From NCBI GenBank assembly GCA_963837165.1, contig CAWIMD010000004.1, positions 434,001 to 498,000 of the forward strand: DNA of 64,000 nucleotides. The letters run 5' to 3'. Shown piece by piece: positions 1-8,276 of the stretch. The translations under genes were made by a program, and so were the position numbers. Position 1 is the first letter of the stretch. Each line of letters begins with the position of its first letter. The notes below the pieces were generated by a model that did not search any database, was not told the origin of the DNA, and saw nothing but the letters and a program-made list of their open reading frames with translations. Source of the stretch: JAENWD01 sp963837165. GTDB taxonomy: Bacteria > Acidobacteriota > Vicinamibacteria > Vicinamibacterales > JAENWD01.

Positions 1-246
1 GGAACCACGGCTGCGCCGACGGCCGCCCTGACCTCGTCGCCGGCATCGGTCATCTTCGTCCTTCCAACGACGGGCGCCGCGGCCCTCATGGGCCTGGGCC
101 TGCTGGCCGCCCTGATTGCGGCGCGCCGGCGCACAACGCCTGTCTTCCGCTGCCTGTGTACCCTCGAGCCCATCGTCATCGCGCGCCCGGCCGTCGGGTG
201 GCGTGACGGCGGCGCCTCTCGGGCTCCTCCCTCCGCCTTCGCCTGA
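1..246 (+). CDS. C-terminal fragment of an unknown protein, open at the left edge
   Basis: Frame 1 is open from base 1 to a TGA at 244-246 and gives about 81 residues. It contains Thr/Ala-rich sequence, then LPTTG, a hydrophobic stretch of about 17 residues and RRR, followed by about 38 ordinary residues rich in Pro and Arg. The LPTTG-hydrophobic-RRR order resembles a surface sorting signal (LPXTG or PEP-CTERM type), but such signals normally end within a few residues of the basic cluster, so the long tail argues against it or points to a frame change. The start lies outside the window and the product is not recognised. High GC keeps many frames open, so this may not be a gene. Confidence 0.3.
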   Translation, partial: GTTAAPTAALTSSPASVIFVLPTTGAAALMGLGLLAALIAARRRTTPVFRCLCTLEPIVIARPAVGWRDGGASRAPPSAFA

Positions 247-368
247 CGTCCACGCCGCGGCACGTCGATCGCCGCGGCATCCGTAGACCCTGGCCATCGC
301 ACGCCGCCGTTCACCGGCGCCGTGCGGGCCGGTCGGTTCGTCGCAGAAGGAAGAGGGTGGAGGCAGTC

Positions 369-1643
369 ATGCACCTCCTGCTCGCCGGGATGAGTCACCG
401 GTCGGCGTCGCTGACGGAGCGCGAGTCGCTCGCGCTCGACGCGGACGGGATCGCCCGCGTGCTCGCCGGCATCGCGCGTCGCGGCGGCGTCACCGAAGCG
501 GTGGTGCTGTCGACGTGCAATCGCACCGAGCTCTACGGTCTTTCGGCCGATCCGGACGGCGCCTACGAGGCGCTCCGCGCCGCCGTGGGCGAGGAGAAGG
601 GCGCGGACGTGCTCGCGCCGGGTCCGGCCGTCTACCGGCTCGAGGGCCGCGACGCCGTCCGGCACGCGTTCCGCGTCGCGGCCGGCCTCGACTCGATGGT
701 CCTCGGGGACCTGCAGATCCTGGGTCAGGTGAAGGACGCCTACGGCGCCGCCAAGGATGCCGGCGCCACCGGCCCGTGGCTCGAGCGCATGTTCGAGTCC
801 GCGCTGCGCGCCGGCAAGCGCGTCCGGACCGAGTCGTCCATCGGCACCGGCATCGTCTCGGTGGCGTCGGCCGCCTGCGAGCTGGCGCGGCGGCACATGA
901 GCACGCTGGACGGGCGGCGCGTGCTCGTCATCGGCACCGGTGAGACCGGCCGGCTCGCCGCGAAGCACCTGGCGCATCACTGCCCCGGCAGGGTCACGGT
1001 GGTGAACCGGACCTACGCGCACGCCGAGCAGTGCGCCGCCGAGGTCGGCGCCCGCGCCGTCCCGATCGAGCAGCTCGGGGCGGTGCTCGCCGACGCGGAT
1101 CTCGTGCTGTCCGCCACGCGCGCCCCCCACCCGATCGTGACCGGGCAGGCCGTCGCCGACGCCATGGCCGATCGTCCCGGCCGTCCCATCGTCATCATCG
1201 ACCTGGCCGTGCCCCGAGACGTCGAGGCGGGCGCCGCCGGGATTCCCGGCGTCACGCTGCATTCCATCGACGACATCCAGGACGTGGTCGATCGGACGCT
1301 GGCGCGGCGTGCGGCGGAGGTGCCGAAGGTCGAGGCCATCCTGGACGAGGAAGTGGCGAAGTTCGAGGCGTGGCACCGGGCGCTGGACGCGGCGCCGGTC
1401 GTCCGCGATTTGCGCGACCACTTCGAGCGCGTGCGGCTCGAGGAGCTGGAGCGTGCCCTGGCCAACGTCAGCGCCGAGGAGCGTGCGCGCGCCGAGCGGC
1501 TGACGCGCGCGCTGGTGAACCGCCTGCTGCATCTTCCGACCGTCCGCCTGAAGGATCTGGATCCGGCCTCCGACGAAGGCGCCCACCGGCTGCGCGCGGC
1601 GCGCGAGCTGTTCGCCCTCGAGGGGCGGGATCATGTCGCCTGA
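369..1643 (+). CDS. hemA: Glutamyl-tRNA reductase HemA
   Basis: Reduces glutamyl-tRNA(Glu) with NADPH to glutamate-1-semialdehyde, the first committed step of C5-pathway tetrapyrrole synthesis, in the cytoplasm. The protein has 424 residues, the usual length. The N-terminal catalytic domain carries STCNRTELY, with the nucleophilic Cys at residue 50. A Rossmann NADPH domain follows (VIGTGETG, about residue 185), then a helical dimerisation domain. The ATG at 369 is preferred over the in-frame GTG at 357: GGAGG (359-363) sits five bases before the ATG, and this start puts the catalytic Cys at position 50 as in well-studied HemA. It is the first gene of the heme cluster and overlaps hemC by 11 bases. 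Confidence 0.96.
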   Translation: MHLLLAGMSHRSASLTERESLALDADGIARVLAGIARRGGVTEAVVLSTCNRTELYGLSADPDGAYEALRAAVGEEKGADVLAPGPAVYRLEGRDAVRHAFRVAAGLDSMVLGDLQILGQVKDAYGAAKDAGATGPWLERMFESALRAGKRVRTESSIGTGIVSVASAACELARRHMSTLDGRRVLVIGTGETGRLAAKHLAHHCPGRVTVVNRTYAHAEQCAAEVGARAVPIEQLGAVLADADLVLSATRAPHPIVTGQAVADAMADRPGRPIVIIDLAVPRDVEAGAAGIPGVTLHSIDDIQDVVDRTLARRAAEVPKVEAILDEEVAKFEAWHRALDAAPVVRDLRDHFERVRLEELERALANVSAEERARAERLTRALVNRLLHLPTVRLKDLDPASDEGAHRLRAARELFALEGRDHVA

Positions 1644-2607
1644 TCGCGTGCTGCGGGTCGGCACCCGCGCGAGCAGGCTCGCCCTCTGGCAGACCGACAC
1701 GGTCATCGCGCGTCTGGAGGCGGCGTGGCCCGGGCTGGCCATCGAGCGCGTCCCGATCTCGACGGTCGGCGACCGCGTGCTGGACGTGGCCTTGTCGCGG
1801 ATCGGCGACAAGGGACTGTTCACGCGCGAGCTCGAGGACGGCCTGCGGAGCGGCGCCATCGACCTGGCGGTGCACAGCCTGAAGGACCTGCCGACCGAGG
1901 CGCCCGACGGCCTCGCCCTCGGCGCGATCCTCGAGCGGGAGGACCCGCGCGACGCGCTGGTCTCGACGGGCGGCCGCCTCGAGGCACTCCCGGCGGGTGC
2001 CCGTATCGGCACCTCGTCGCTCCGCCGGCGCGCCCAGCTCGCCGCGCTCCGGCGCGATCTCGACATCGTGGACCTGCGCGGCAACGTCCCCACGCGCGTC
2101 GGCAAGGTGACCGAGGGCGACCTGGATGCCGCCGTGCTGGCGCTGGCCGGCCTCAAGCGCCTCGGCCTCGAGCACCGGGTGGCGGAGATCTTCGACCCCG
2201 CGCGCCTCGTCCCCGCGCCGGGACAGGGCGCGATGGCGGTGCAGGTCCGCGCCGGCGATGCCGGGGTGTCGCGGCTGGTCGCGCCGCTGGATCACGGGCC
2301 GACGCGCCTGGCGACCACTGCGGAGCGCGCGCTGCTCGGGTTCCTCGAAGGCGGCTGCCAGGTGCCGGTGGGCGCGTTCACCCGGACCGACGCCGACGGC
2401 ACGCTGCGCCTGTTCGGGTGCGTCGCCAGCCTGGACGGCGCGTCCGTCGTGCGGCGGGACGCCTCGGCCCTGGTCCGCACCGCCGAGGATGCCGGCGCGC
2501 TGGGAGAAGCGCTGGCGCGCGACCTCGTGGACGCCGGTGCGCGCGCCATCCTGGACGCGATCCGGCTGTCCGCGACGGCGCCGACGGCGGCGGAGGATCG
2601 CGGATGA
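1633..2607 (+). CDS. hemC: Hydroxymethylbilane synthase (porphobilinogen deaminase) HemC
   Basis: Polymerises four porphobilinogens into hydroxymethylbilane. The protein has 324 residues and opens with the family signature RVGTRASRLALWQT. The substrate-binding segments DLRGNVPTRVGK and APGQGAMAVQ are present. Cys242 in LEGGCQVPVGA is the expected attachment site of the dipyrromethane cofactor. The ATG lies inside the 3' end of hemA, and the stop overlaps the hemD start as ATGA, so translational coupling is likely. The short Ala/Thr-rich C-terminus is unremarkable. Confidence 0.96.
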   Translation: MSPDRVLRVGTRASRLALWQTDTVIARLEAAWPGLAIERVPISTVGDRVLDVALSRIGDKGLFTRELEDGLRSGAIDLAVHSLKDLPTEAPDGLALGAILEREDPRDALVSTGGRLEALPAGARIGTSSLRRRAQLAALRRDLDIVDLRGNVPTRVGKVTEGDLDAAVLALAGLKRLGLEHRVAEIFDPARLVPAPGQGAMAVQVRAGDAGVSRLVAPLDHGPTRLATTAERALLGFLEGGCQVPVGAFTRTDADGTLRLFGCVASLDGASVVRRDASALVRTAEDAGALGEALARDLVDAGARAILDAIRLSATAPTAAEDRG

Positions 2608-3401
2608 CGCGCCGACGGCCGCGCGTCGCGAACACGCGCGACGAGGCGCCCGACGGGCCGCTGGCGCGCGCCCTCGCCGAGGCGGGCCTGGATTCGCTGC
2701 CCTGCCCGACGATCGCGATCGCGCCGCCCGACAACCCGCGCGATCTCGGCGCCGCGCTCGAGACGCTCGAGCGCTTCGACTGGGTCGTCTTCACGAGCGC
2801 GCACGCCGTGGACGCCGCCTGCGGGCGCCCCGAATGGACGGCCGCCGCGCGCACCGGCGGACTGCCGCGCCTGGCCGTCCTCGGCGCGGCCACGGCGCGC
2901 CACCTCGCCTCGTTCGGCCACCAGCCCGACGTCCTCCCACGGCGCGCGGGCGCCAGCGTGCTGGCGCCGGCAATCGCGGGCGCCGCCGGCACGCTCGAGG
3001 GCGCCCGGATTCTCTGGCCGCGATCCGACCTGGCGCGCCGCGACCTGGCGACCGCTCTCACCCGTGCAGGTGCCACCGTCGTCGCGCCCGTGGCGTATCG
3101 CACCGTGCCGGGCCGCCCGGAGTCGCTGGCGGCGTTGGCGGCCGCGATCGGAGAGCGGCGGCTCGACGCGATCGCGTTCTGCTCGCCGTCGAGCGCGGAG
3201 CACCTGGTCCGCGGCCTCGCCGTCCCCGATCTCGCGACGTTGACCGAGGGCCTGGTCGTCGGTTCGATCGGCCCGACGACGACGGCGGCGCTGGCGGCGC
3301 TGGGCCGGTCGCCGGACGTCGAGGCCCCCGAGCCGTCCGCTCGGGGACTGGCCGCGGCGCTTGCCGAGCGGCTCGGCACCGCACACGGAGGCCGCTCGTG
3401 A
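2604..3401 (+). CDS. hemD: Uroporphyrinogen-III synthase HemD
   Basis: Cyclises hydroxymethylbilane with inversion of ring D to give uroporphyrinogen III. The protein has 265 residues, typical for this poorly conserved family. Recognisable segments are RVANTRDEAPDGPLARALAE at the N-terminus, DWVVFTSAHAV, ILWPRSDLARRDL, and IAFCSPSSAEH near residue 190, then VVGSIGPTTTAA, which together form the two-lobed fold. The ATG overlaps the hemC stop (ATGA), and the stop overlaps the hemB GTG. Position between hemC and hemB in an otherwise complete pathway strongly supports the call despite low family similarity. Confidence 0.92.
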   Translation: MTRRRPRVANTRDEAPDGPLARALAEAGLDSLPCPTIAIAPPDNPRDLGAALETLERFDWVVFTSAHAVDAACGRPEWTAAARTGGLPRLAVLGAATARHLASFGHQPDVLPRRAGASVLAPAIAGAAGTLEGARILWPRSDLARRDLATALTRAGATVVAPVAYRTVPGRPESLAALAAAIGERRLDAIAFCSPSSAEHLVRGLAVPDLATLTEGLVVGSIGPTTTAALAALGRSPDVEAPEPSARGLAAALAERLGTAHGGRS

Positions 3402-4384
3402 GCTTTCCCGTCCATCGCCCGCGGCGACTGCGTCGCACCGGGGCGCTGCGCGGCCTCGTCCGCGAGACGCGGCTGTCGCCCGAACAGCTCGTCGCGCCGC
3501 TCTTCGTGTGCGGTGGCGAGGGGCAGCGCCGGGAGATCGCCGCGATGCCCGGCTGCTTCCAGCTGAGCCCGGACCTTGTCGTCACCGAGGCACGCGAGCT
3601 CGCCGCGGTGGGGGTGCCGGCCGTGATCCTGTTCGGCATCCCCGACCACAAGGATTCCGAGGGCTACGGGGCCGCCGATCCGGAAGGGCCGGTGCCGGTG
3701 GCGCTGACGGCGCTGAGGCGGGAGCTGCCGGATTTGTCCCTCTGGGCCGACGTCTGCCTGTGCGAGTACACCGATCACGGGCACTGCGGTCCGATTGCGA
3801 TGGGACTGGACGGCCGGCCCGAGGTGAGCAACGACGCCGCCCTGCCCCGGCTGGCCGAGGCGGCGCTGGCCTACGCCCGCGCCGGCGCCGACGTCGTGGC
3901 GCCGTCGGACATGATGGATGGCCGGGTCGCCGCCATTCGCACGGCCCTCGACGACGCGGGCCGCGATGACGTCGTGATCGTGTCCTACGCGGCGAAGTAC
4001 GCGTCGGCGTTCTACGGCCCGTTCCGCGAGGCCGCCGGTTCGGCGCCCGCGTTCGGCGATCGCCGGAGCTACCAGATGGATCCGGCCAACGGAGGCGAGG
4101 CCCTGGTCGAAGTGGCAGCCGACCTCGCAGAAGGGGCCGACGTCGTCATGGTGAAGCCGGCCCTGGCGTATCTGGACATCGTGTGGCGGGTGAAGGAGCG
4201 CTTCGGGGTTCCCGTGGCGGCCTACAACGTGTCGGGCGAGTACTCGATGATCCAGGCCGCGGCGCGGCTCGGGTGGGTGGATGGGGCCAGGGCGGCGATG
4301 GAGGTGCTGCTGAGCATCCGCCGCGCCGGGGCCGACATCATCCTCACGTACCACGCGAAGGAGGCGGCGCGCCTGCTCGGCTGA
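3398..4384 (+). CDS. hemB: Delta-aminolevulinic acid dehydratase (porphobilinogen synthase) HemB
   Basis: Condenses two 5-aminolevulinates into porphobilinogen. The protein has 328 residues, usual length. The zinc-site cluster DVCLCEYTDHGHCG has all three Cys, so this is the zinc-dependent type rather than the magnesium type, which has Asp there. Both active-site lysines are present, in SYAAKYASAFYGPF and in VMVKPALAYLD (Schiff base). The substrate region YNVSGEYSM is also intact. The GTG start overlaps the hemD stop (GTGA). It is followed 19 bases later by hemL. Confidence 0.97.
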   Translation: MSFPVHRPRRLRRTGALRGLVRETRLSPEQLVAPLFVCGGEGQRREIAAMPGCFQLSPDLVVTEARELAAVGVPAVILFGIPDHKDSEGYGAADPEGPVPVALTALRRELPDLSLWADVCLCEYTDHGHCGPIAMGLDGRPEVSNDAALPRLAEAALAYARAGADVVAPSDMMDGRVAAIRTALDDAGRDDVVIVSYAAKYASAFYGPFREAAGSAPAFGDRRSYQMDPANGGEALVEVAADLAEGADVVMVKPALAYLDIVWRVKERFGVPVAAYNVSGEYSMIQAAARLGWVDGARAAMEVLLSIRRAGADIILTYHAKEAARLLG

Positions 4385-4403
4385 GCGGGGCGCACGACGG
4401 GGA

Positions 4404-5717
4404 ATGCCGACGACCACTGGTGAGAAGACGGGCAATCCGTCGAGCGAGGCGCTCTTCGCACGCGCCGACTCGGTGCTGCCCGGCGGCGTGAACTCGCCGG
4501 TCCGCGCGTTCCGCGCCGTCGGCGGCACGCCGCGCTTCATCGCGCGGGCAGCAGGCGCGCGCGTGTGGGACGAGGACGGTCACGAGCTCATCGACTACCT
4601 CGGCGCCTGGGGCCCGATGATTCTCGGGCACCGGCCGCCGGCGGTGATGGCCGCCCTCGAGCGCCAGCTCGCGCTGGGCCTGGCCTACGGCGCACCCACG
4701 GCCCTCGAAGTCGAGCTCGCCGAGGCCATCGCCCGGCTGGTGCCGTCGATCGAGATGGTGCGCCTCGTGAGCTCCGGCACCGAGGCCACGATGGCCGCGG
4801 TTCGCCTGGCACGCGCCGCGACGGGTCGCGACCGCATCCTGAAGTTCGAGGGCTGCTACCACGGGCACGGGGACAGCTTCCTGGTGAAGGCGGGCTCGGG
4901 GGCGGCGACGTTCGGCACGCCCGACAGCCCGGGGGTCACCGCCTCGACCGCGCGCGACACGCTCACGGCGCGGTTCAACGACGCCGGCAGCGTCCGCGAG
5001 CTCTTCGCCTCACACCCGGGCGAGGTGGCGGCCGTCATCGTCGAGCCGGTGGTCGGCAACATGGGCGTGGTCGAGCCCGCCTGGGGGTTCCTGCAGGATC
5101 TGCGGGACCTGTGCACCGCCGAGGGCGCGCTGCTCGTCTTCGACGAGGTGATGACCGGCTTCCGCGTGGCGCGCGGCGGCGCACAGGAGCGCTACGGCGT
5201 CACACCCGACCTGACGACGCTCGGCAAGATCATCGGCGGCGGCCTGCCCGTCGGCGCCTACGGCGGCCCGGTGGACCTGATGCGCCGCATTTCGCCGTCG
5301 GGGCCCGTGTATCAGGCCGGCACGATGTCGGGCCACCCGCTCGCGATGGCCGCCGGCCTGGCGACGCTCGCGGTGCTGGAGGGCGACGGCGGGTTCTACG
5401 ATCGGCTGGACGCCCTCGGCGTGGCGCTCGAGCGGGGCGTCGGCGGGGCGCTGGCGGGCAGGCAGGACTGCCGACTCGCCCGCGTGGGGTCGATGTGGAC
5501 GCTCTTCTTCACACCCGGTCCGGTCGTGGACTGGACGACGGCGGCGCGCGCCGATCGGGTGCGGTACGGCCGGTTCTTCCATGGGATGCTGCGGCGCGGC
5601 ATCTCGCTGGCGCCCTCGCAGTTCGAAGCGAACTTCATCTCGGCCGCCCACACGCCGGCCGACATCGCGCAGACGGTGGACGCCATTGCCGGCGCGCTCG
5701 AGGACAGCCGTGCGTGA
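4404..5717 (+). CDS. hemL: Glutamate-1-semialdehyde 2,1-aminomutase HemL
   Basis: A PLP enzyme that moves the amino group of glutamate-1-semialdehyde to form 5-aminolevulinate. The protein has 437 residues. The N-terminus carries the family block LPGGVNSPVRAF; SSGTEATMAA and FEGCYHGHGD bind the cofactor phosphate; LVFDEVMTGFR holds the PLP aspartate; and Lys275 in TLGKIIGGGLPVGAYGG is the Schiff-base lysine. The ATG at 4404 follows a GGGGA stretch. Its 3' end overlaps hemE by eight bases. The placement of hemL after hemB completes the C5 route within one transcription unit. Confidence 0.97.
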   Translation: MPTTTGEKTGNPSSEALFARADSVLPGGVNSPVRAFRAVGGTPRFIARAAGARVWDEDGHELIDYLGAWGPMILGHRPPAVMAALERQLALGLAYGAPTALEVELAEAIARLVPSIEMVRLVSSGTEATMAAVRLARAATGRDRILKFEGCYHGHGDSFLVKAGSGAATFGTPDSPGVTASTARDTLTARFNDAGSVRELFASHPGEVAAVIVEPVVGNMGVVEPAWGFLQDLRDLCTAEGALLVFDEVMTGFRVARGGAQERYGVTPDLTTLGKIIGGGLPVGAYGGPVDLMRRISPSGPVYQAGTMSGHPLAMAAGLATLAVLEGDGGFYDRLDALGVALERGVGGALAGRQDCRLARVGSMWTLFFTPGPVVDWTTAARADRVRYGRFFHGMLRRGISLAPSQFEANFISAAHTPADIAQTVDAIAGALEDSRA

Positions 5718-6810
5718 TCGGACCGAGGCGGCCGCCGGCGTGGCGGCGGCGCCCGAAGCCAGCGGCGGGGACTCCGTGTTCCTGCGTGCATGCCGCCGCG
5801 AGGCGGTCGAGCGCACCCCCGTGTGGATCATGCGTCAGGCCGGGCGCTACCTGCCGGAGTACCGCGGGCTGCGGGCGCAGCACGAGTTCCTGACCTGCTG
5901 CCGCACGCCGGAGCTGGCCTGTGAGATCACGCTGCAGCCGGTCCGCCGGCTCGGCGTGGACGCCGCGATCCTCTTCTCCGACATCCTCGTGCCGCTGCCG
6001 GGCATGGGCGTCGAGGTGACCTTCAGCCCCGGTCCCCACCTGGCGCACCCGGTCCGGACGGCGGCCGACATTGCTCGCCTGCGCGTGCCGGACCCGCAGG
6101 AGACGACCGGCTACGTGCTCGATGCCGTGCGGCTGATCCGTCGCGAGCTGGCGGGACGCGTGCCGCTCATCGGCTTTGCCGGCGCGCCGTTCACGATGGC
6201 CACCTACCTGGTGGAGGGCGGCGGCTCGAAGCAGTTCTCGGCCGTCAAGCGGCTGCTTTTCACCGAGCCCGCGCTGGCGCACCAGCTGCTCGCCACCTGC
6301 GCGGAGACTGTCGGGAGCTACCTGGCGGCGCAGGTCGAGGCCGGTGCCGAGGCGGCCATGCTCTTCGACACCTGGGCGGGGCTGCTCTCGCCGCTCGACT
6401 ACCGCACGTTCGGGCTGCCGTACGTCCGGCGCGTGTTCGAGCGCGTCGCGGGGACCGCAGCGGCCCGGGGACGCGACGTCCCGCGCATCTACTACGCAGG
6501 TGACGCGGCCGGCTGGCTGGCGGAATGCCGTGATGCCATGGCCACCGTGATCGGCCTCGACTGGCGCCTCGATCTCGCGCCTGCCAGGGCCGCGCTGGGG
6601 CCGGACCTCGCGGTGCAGGGCAATCTCGATCCGGCGGTCCTGCTGGGACCGCCGACCCTGATCCGTGAGCGGGCCCGGGCCGTGCTCGACGCGGCGGGCC
6701 CGGTGGGCCACGTCTTCAACCTGGGGCACGGCATCCTGCCGGAGACGCCCCCCGAACACGCGCGCGCGCTCGTCGAGTGCGTGGCGGAGCTCTCCCGGAG
6801 GACTTCATGA
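5710..6810 (+). CDS. hemE: Uroporphyrinogen decarboxylase HemE
   Basis: Decarboxylates the four acetate side chains of uroporphyrinogen III to give coproporphyrinogen III. The protein has 366 residues from the GTG at 5710. Family signatures are PVWIMRQAGRYLPEYR near the N-terminus (substrate-binding Arg residues), FSDILVPLPGMG with the catalytic Asp, GFAGAPFTMATYLVEGGGS, and FNLGHGILPETPPEH at the C-terminus. The first 20 or so residues are a variable leader. The GTG lies inside hemL, and the stop overlaps the hemN ATG as ATGA. Confidence 0.96.
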   Translation: MRDRTEAAAGVAAAPEASGGDSVFLRACRREAVERTPVWIMRQAGRYLPEYRGLRAQHEFLTCCRTPELACEITLQPVRRLGVDAAILFSDILVPLPGMGVEVTFSPGPHLAHPVRTAADIARLRVPDPQETTGYVLDAVRLIRRELAGRVPLIGFAGAPFTMATYLVEGGGSKQFSAVKRLLFTEPALAHQLLATCAETVGSYLAAQVEAGAEAAMLFDTWAGLLSPLDYRTFGLPYVRRVFERVAGTAAARGRDVPRIYYAGDAAGWLAECRDAMATVIGLDWRLDLAPARAALGPDLAVQGNLDPAVLLGPPTLIRERARAVLDAAGPVGHVFNLGHGILPETPPEHARALVECVAELSRRTS

Positions 6811-8252
6811 CCCCGTCCTCGTCGTCGGCGCCGCTGCGGTTCGTGCCGCGGGAGCCGGATGCGCCGGCGTCGCCGGAATTCCAGGCGCTGGTCGCCCTCA
6901 TTCACCAGTACGACCGTCCCGGGCCCCGCTACACGTCGTACCCGACCGCGGTCGAGTTCAGCGAGCAGTTCGACGAGCCTGCGTACCGGGAGCAGCTCAC
7001 GCGGGCGGCCGGCCGGCCCGATCCGCTCTCGCTCTACCTGCACCTGCCGTTCTGCGAGGAGCGATGCTCCTTCTGCGGGTGCTCGGTCATCATCACGAAG
7101 AAGCGGGACGTGGCGGCGCACTACCTGGAGTACCTCCACCGCGAGATCGGCATGCTGGCCGACGCGTTGGCCGGCAGGCGCCGGGTGGTCCAGTATCACT
7201 GGGGCGGCGGCACGCCCACCTACCTGGCGCCCGACCAGATGGCGGCCCTTCACGAGCGGGTCACGCGTCATTTCGATCTGCAGCCGGGCGCCGAGGTCGC
7301 CATCGAGGTGGATCCGCGCGTCACCTCGTTCGAGCAGCTCGCCCTGCTGCGGCAGATGGGCTTCAACCGGCTGTCGCTCGGCGTGCAGGACTTCACGCCC
7401 GAGGTGCAGGCCGCGGTCAACCGGATTCAGTCCGAGACGATGACGCGCGCGCTCTACGACGAGGCGCGGCGGCTCGGCTTCGAGTCGATCAACGTGGACC
7501 TCATCTACGGGCTGCCGCTGCAGACGCGCGTCAGCTTCGCGGGCACGCTGGAGCGCGTGATCGCCATGCGCCCCGATCGGGTGGCCGTGTACTCGTTCGC
7601 GCATGTGCCGTGGATTCGCGGCAACCAGAAGAAGCTGAACCCGGCGGACCTGCCGGCCGCCGAGCGGAAGATCGAGCTCTTCGTCGAGGCCATCGAGCGG
7701 TTCCGCGGCGCGGGCTACCAGCAGATCGGCATGGATCACTTCGCGCTGCCCGACGACGAGCTGGCACGGGCATCGGCCGCCGGGCGGCTGCACCGCAACT
7801 TCATGGGCTACACGACGCGTCCGGCCCCCGACATGGTGGCGGCCGGCGTCTCGGCGATCGGGGACGTGTGCGGCGCCTTCGCGCAGAACACGAAGAAGCT
7901 GTCCACCTACTACGCGGCGCTCGATGCCGGCCGCTTCCCGGTGGAGCGCGGCTACCGGCTCGACGCGGACGACCACCTGCGGCGGCACGTCATCGCCGAT
8001 CTGATGTGCAACTTCCAGGTGGACATCCCCGAGGTCGAGTCACGCTTCGACATCGGATTCGCCGAGTACTTCGCGCGCGAGCTCGAGGAGCTGAGCACCG
8101 GTCCGGCCCGGGATGGTTTCCTGCGCATCGGGCCCGGCCGGCTCGAGGTCACGCCGATCGGGCGGCTGTTCGTGCGCAACGTGGCGATGGCGTTCGACCG
8201 CCATCTGCGCGCGCGCGCCGGCGACACGCCCGTGTTCTCGAGGACCATCTGA
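6807..8252 (+). CDS. hemN: Oxygen-independent coproporphyrinogen III oxidase (radical SAM) HemN
   Basis: Oxidatively decarboxylates coproporphyrinogen III to protoporphyrinogen IX without oxygen. The protein has 481 residues. The radical SAM 4Fe-4S motif is CEERCSFC with Cys83, Cys87 and Cys90, followed by a fourth Cys at 92 as in true HemN. YDRPGPRYTSYPTA near the N-terminus and YHWGGGTPTYL after the cluster are typical of HemN rather than of HemW. The C-terminal HemN domain, including LMCNFQVD, is complete. The ATG at 6807 is preceded by GGAGG five bases upstream and overlaps the hemE stop. Confidence 0.96.
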   Translation: MTPSSSSAPLRFVPREPDAPASPEFQALVALIHQYDRPGPRYTSYPTAVEFSEQFDEPAYREQLTRAAGRPDPLSLYLHLPFCEERCSFCGCSVIITKKRDVAAHYLEYLHREIGMLADALAGRRRVVQYHWGGGTPTYLAPDQMAALHERVTRHFDLQPGAEVAIEVDPRVTSFEQLALLRQMGFNRLSLGVQDFTPEVQAAVNRIQSETMTRALYDEARRLGFESINVDLIYGLPLQTRVSFAGTLERVIAMRPDRVAVYSFAHVPWIRGNQKKLNPADLPAAERKIELFVEAIERFRGAGYQQIGMDHFALPDDELARASAAGRLHRNFMGYTTRPAPDMVAAGVSAIGDVCGAFAQNTKKLSTYYAALDAGRFPVERGYRLDADDHLRRHVIADLMCNFQVDIPEVESRFDIGFAEYFARELEELSTGPARDGFLRIGPGRLEVTPIGRLFVRNVAMAFDRHLRARAGDTPVFSRTI

Positions 8253-8276
8253 CGTGCCGCAGCCGTCCGCGGAGCC

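Noticed and set aside
357..368. GTG at 357 as the hemA start
   Set aside because: GGAGG at 359-363 is correctly spaced for the ATG at 369, and the catalytic Cys then falls at residue 50.
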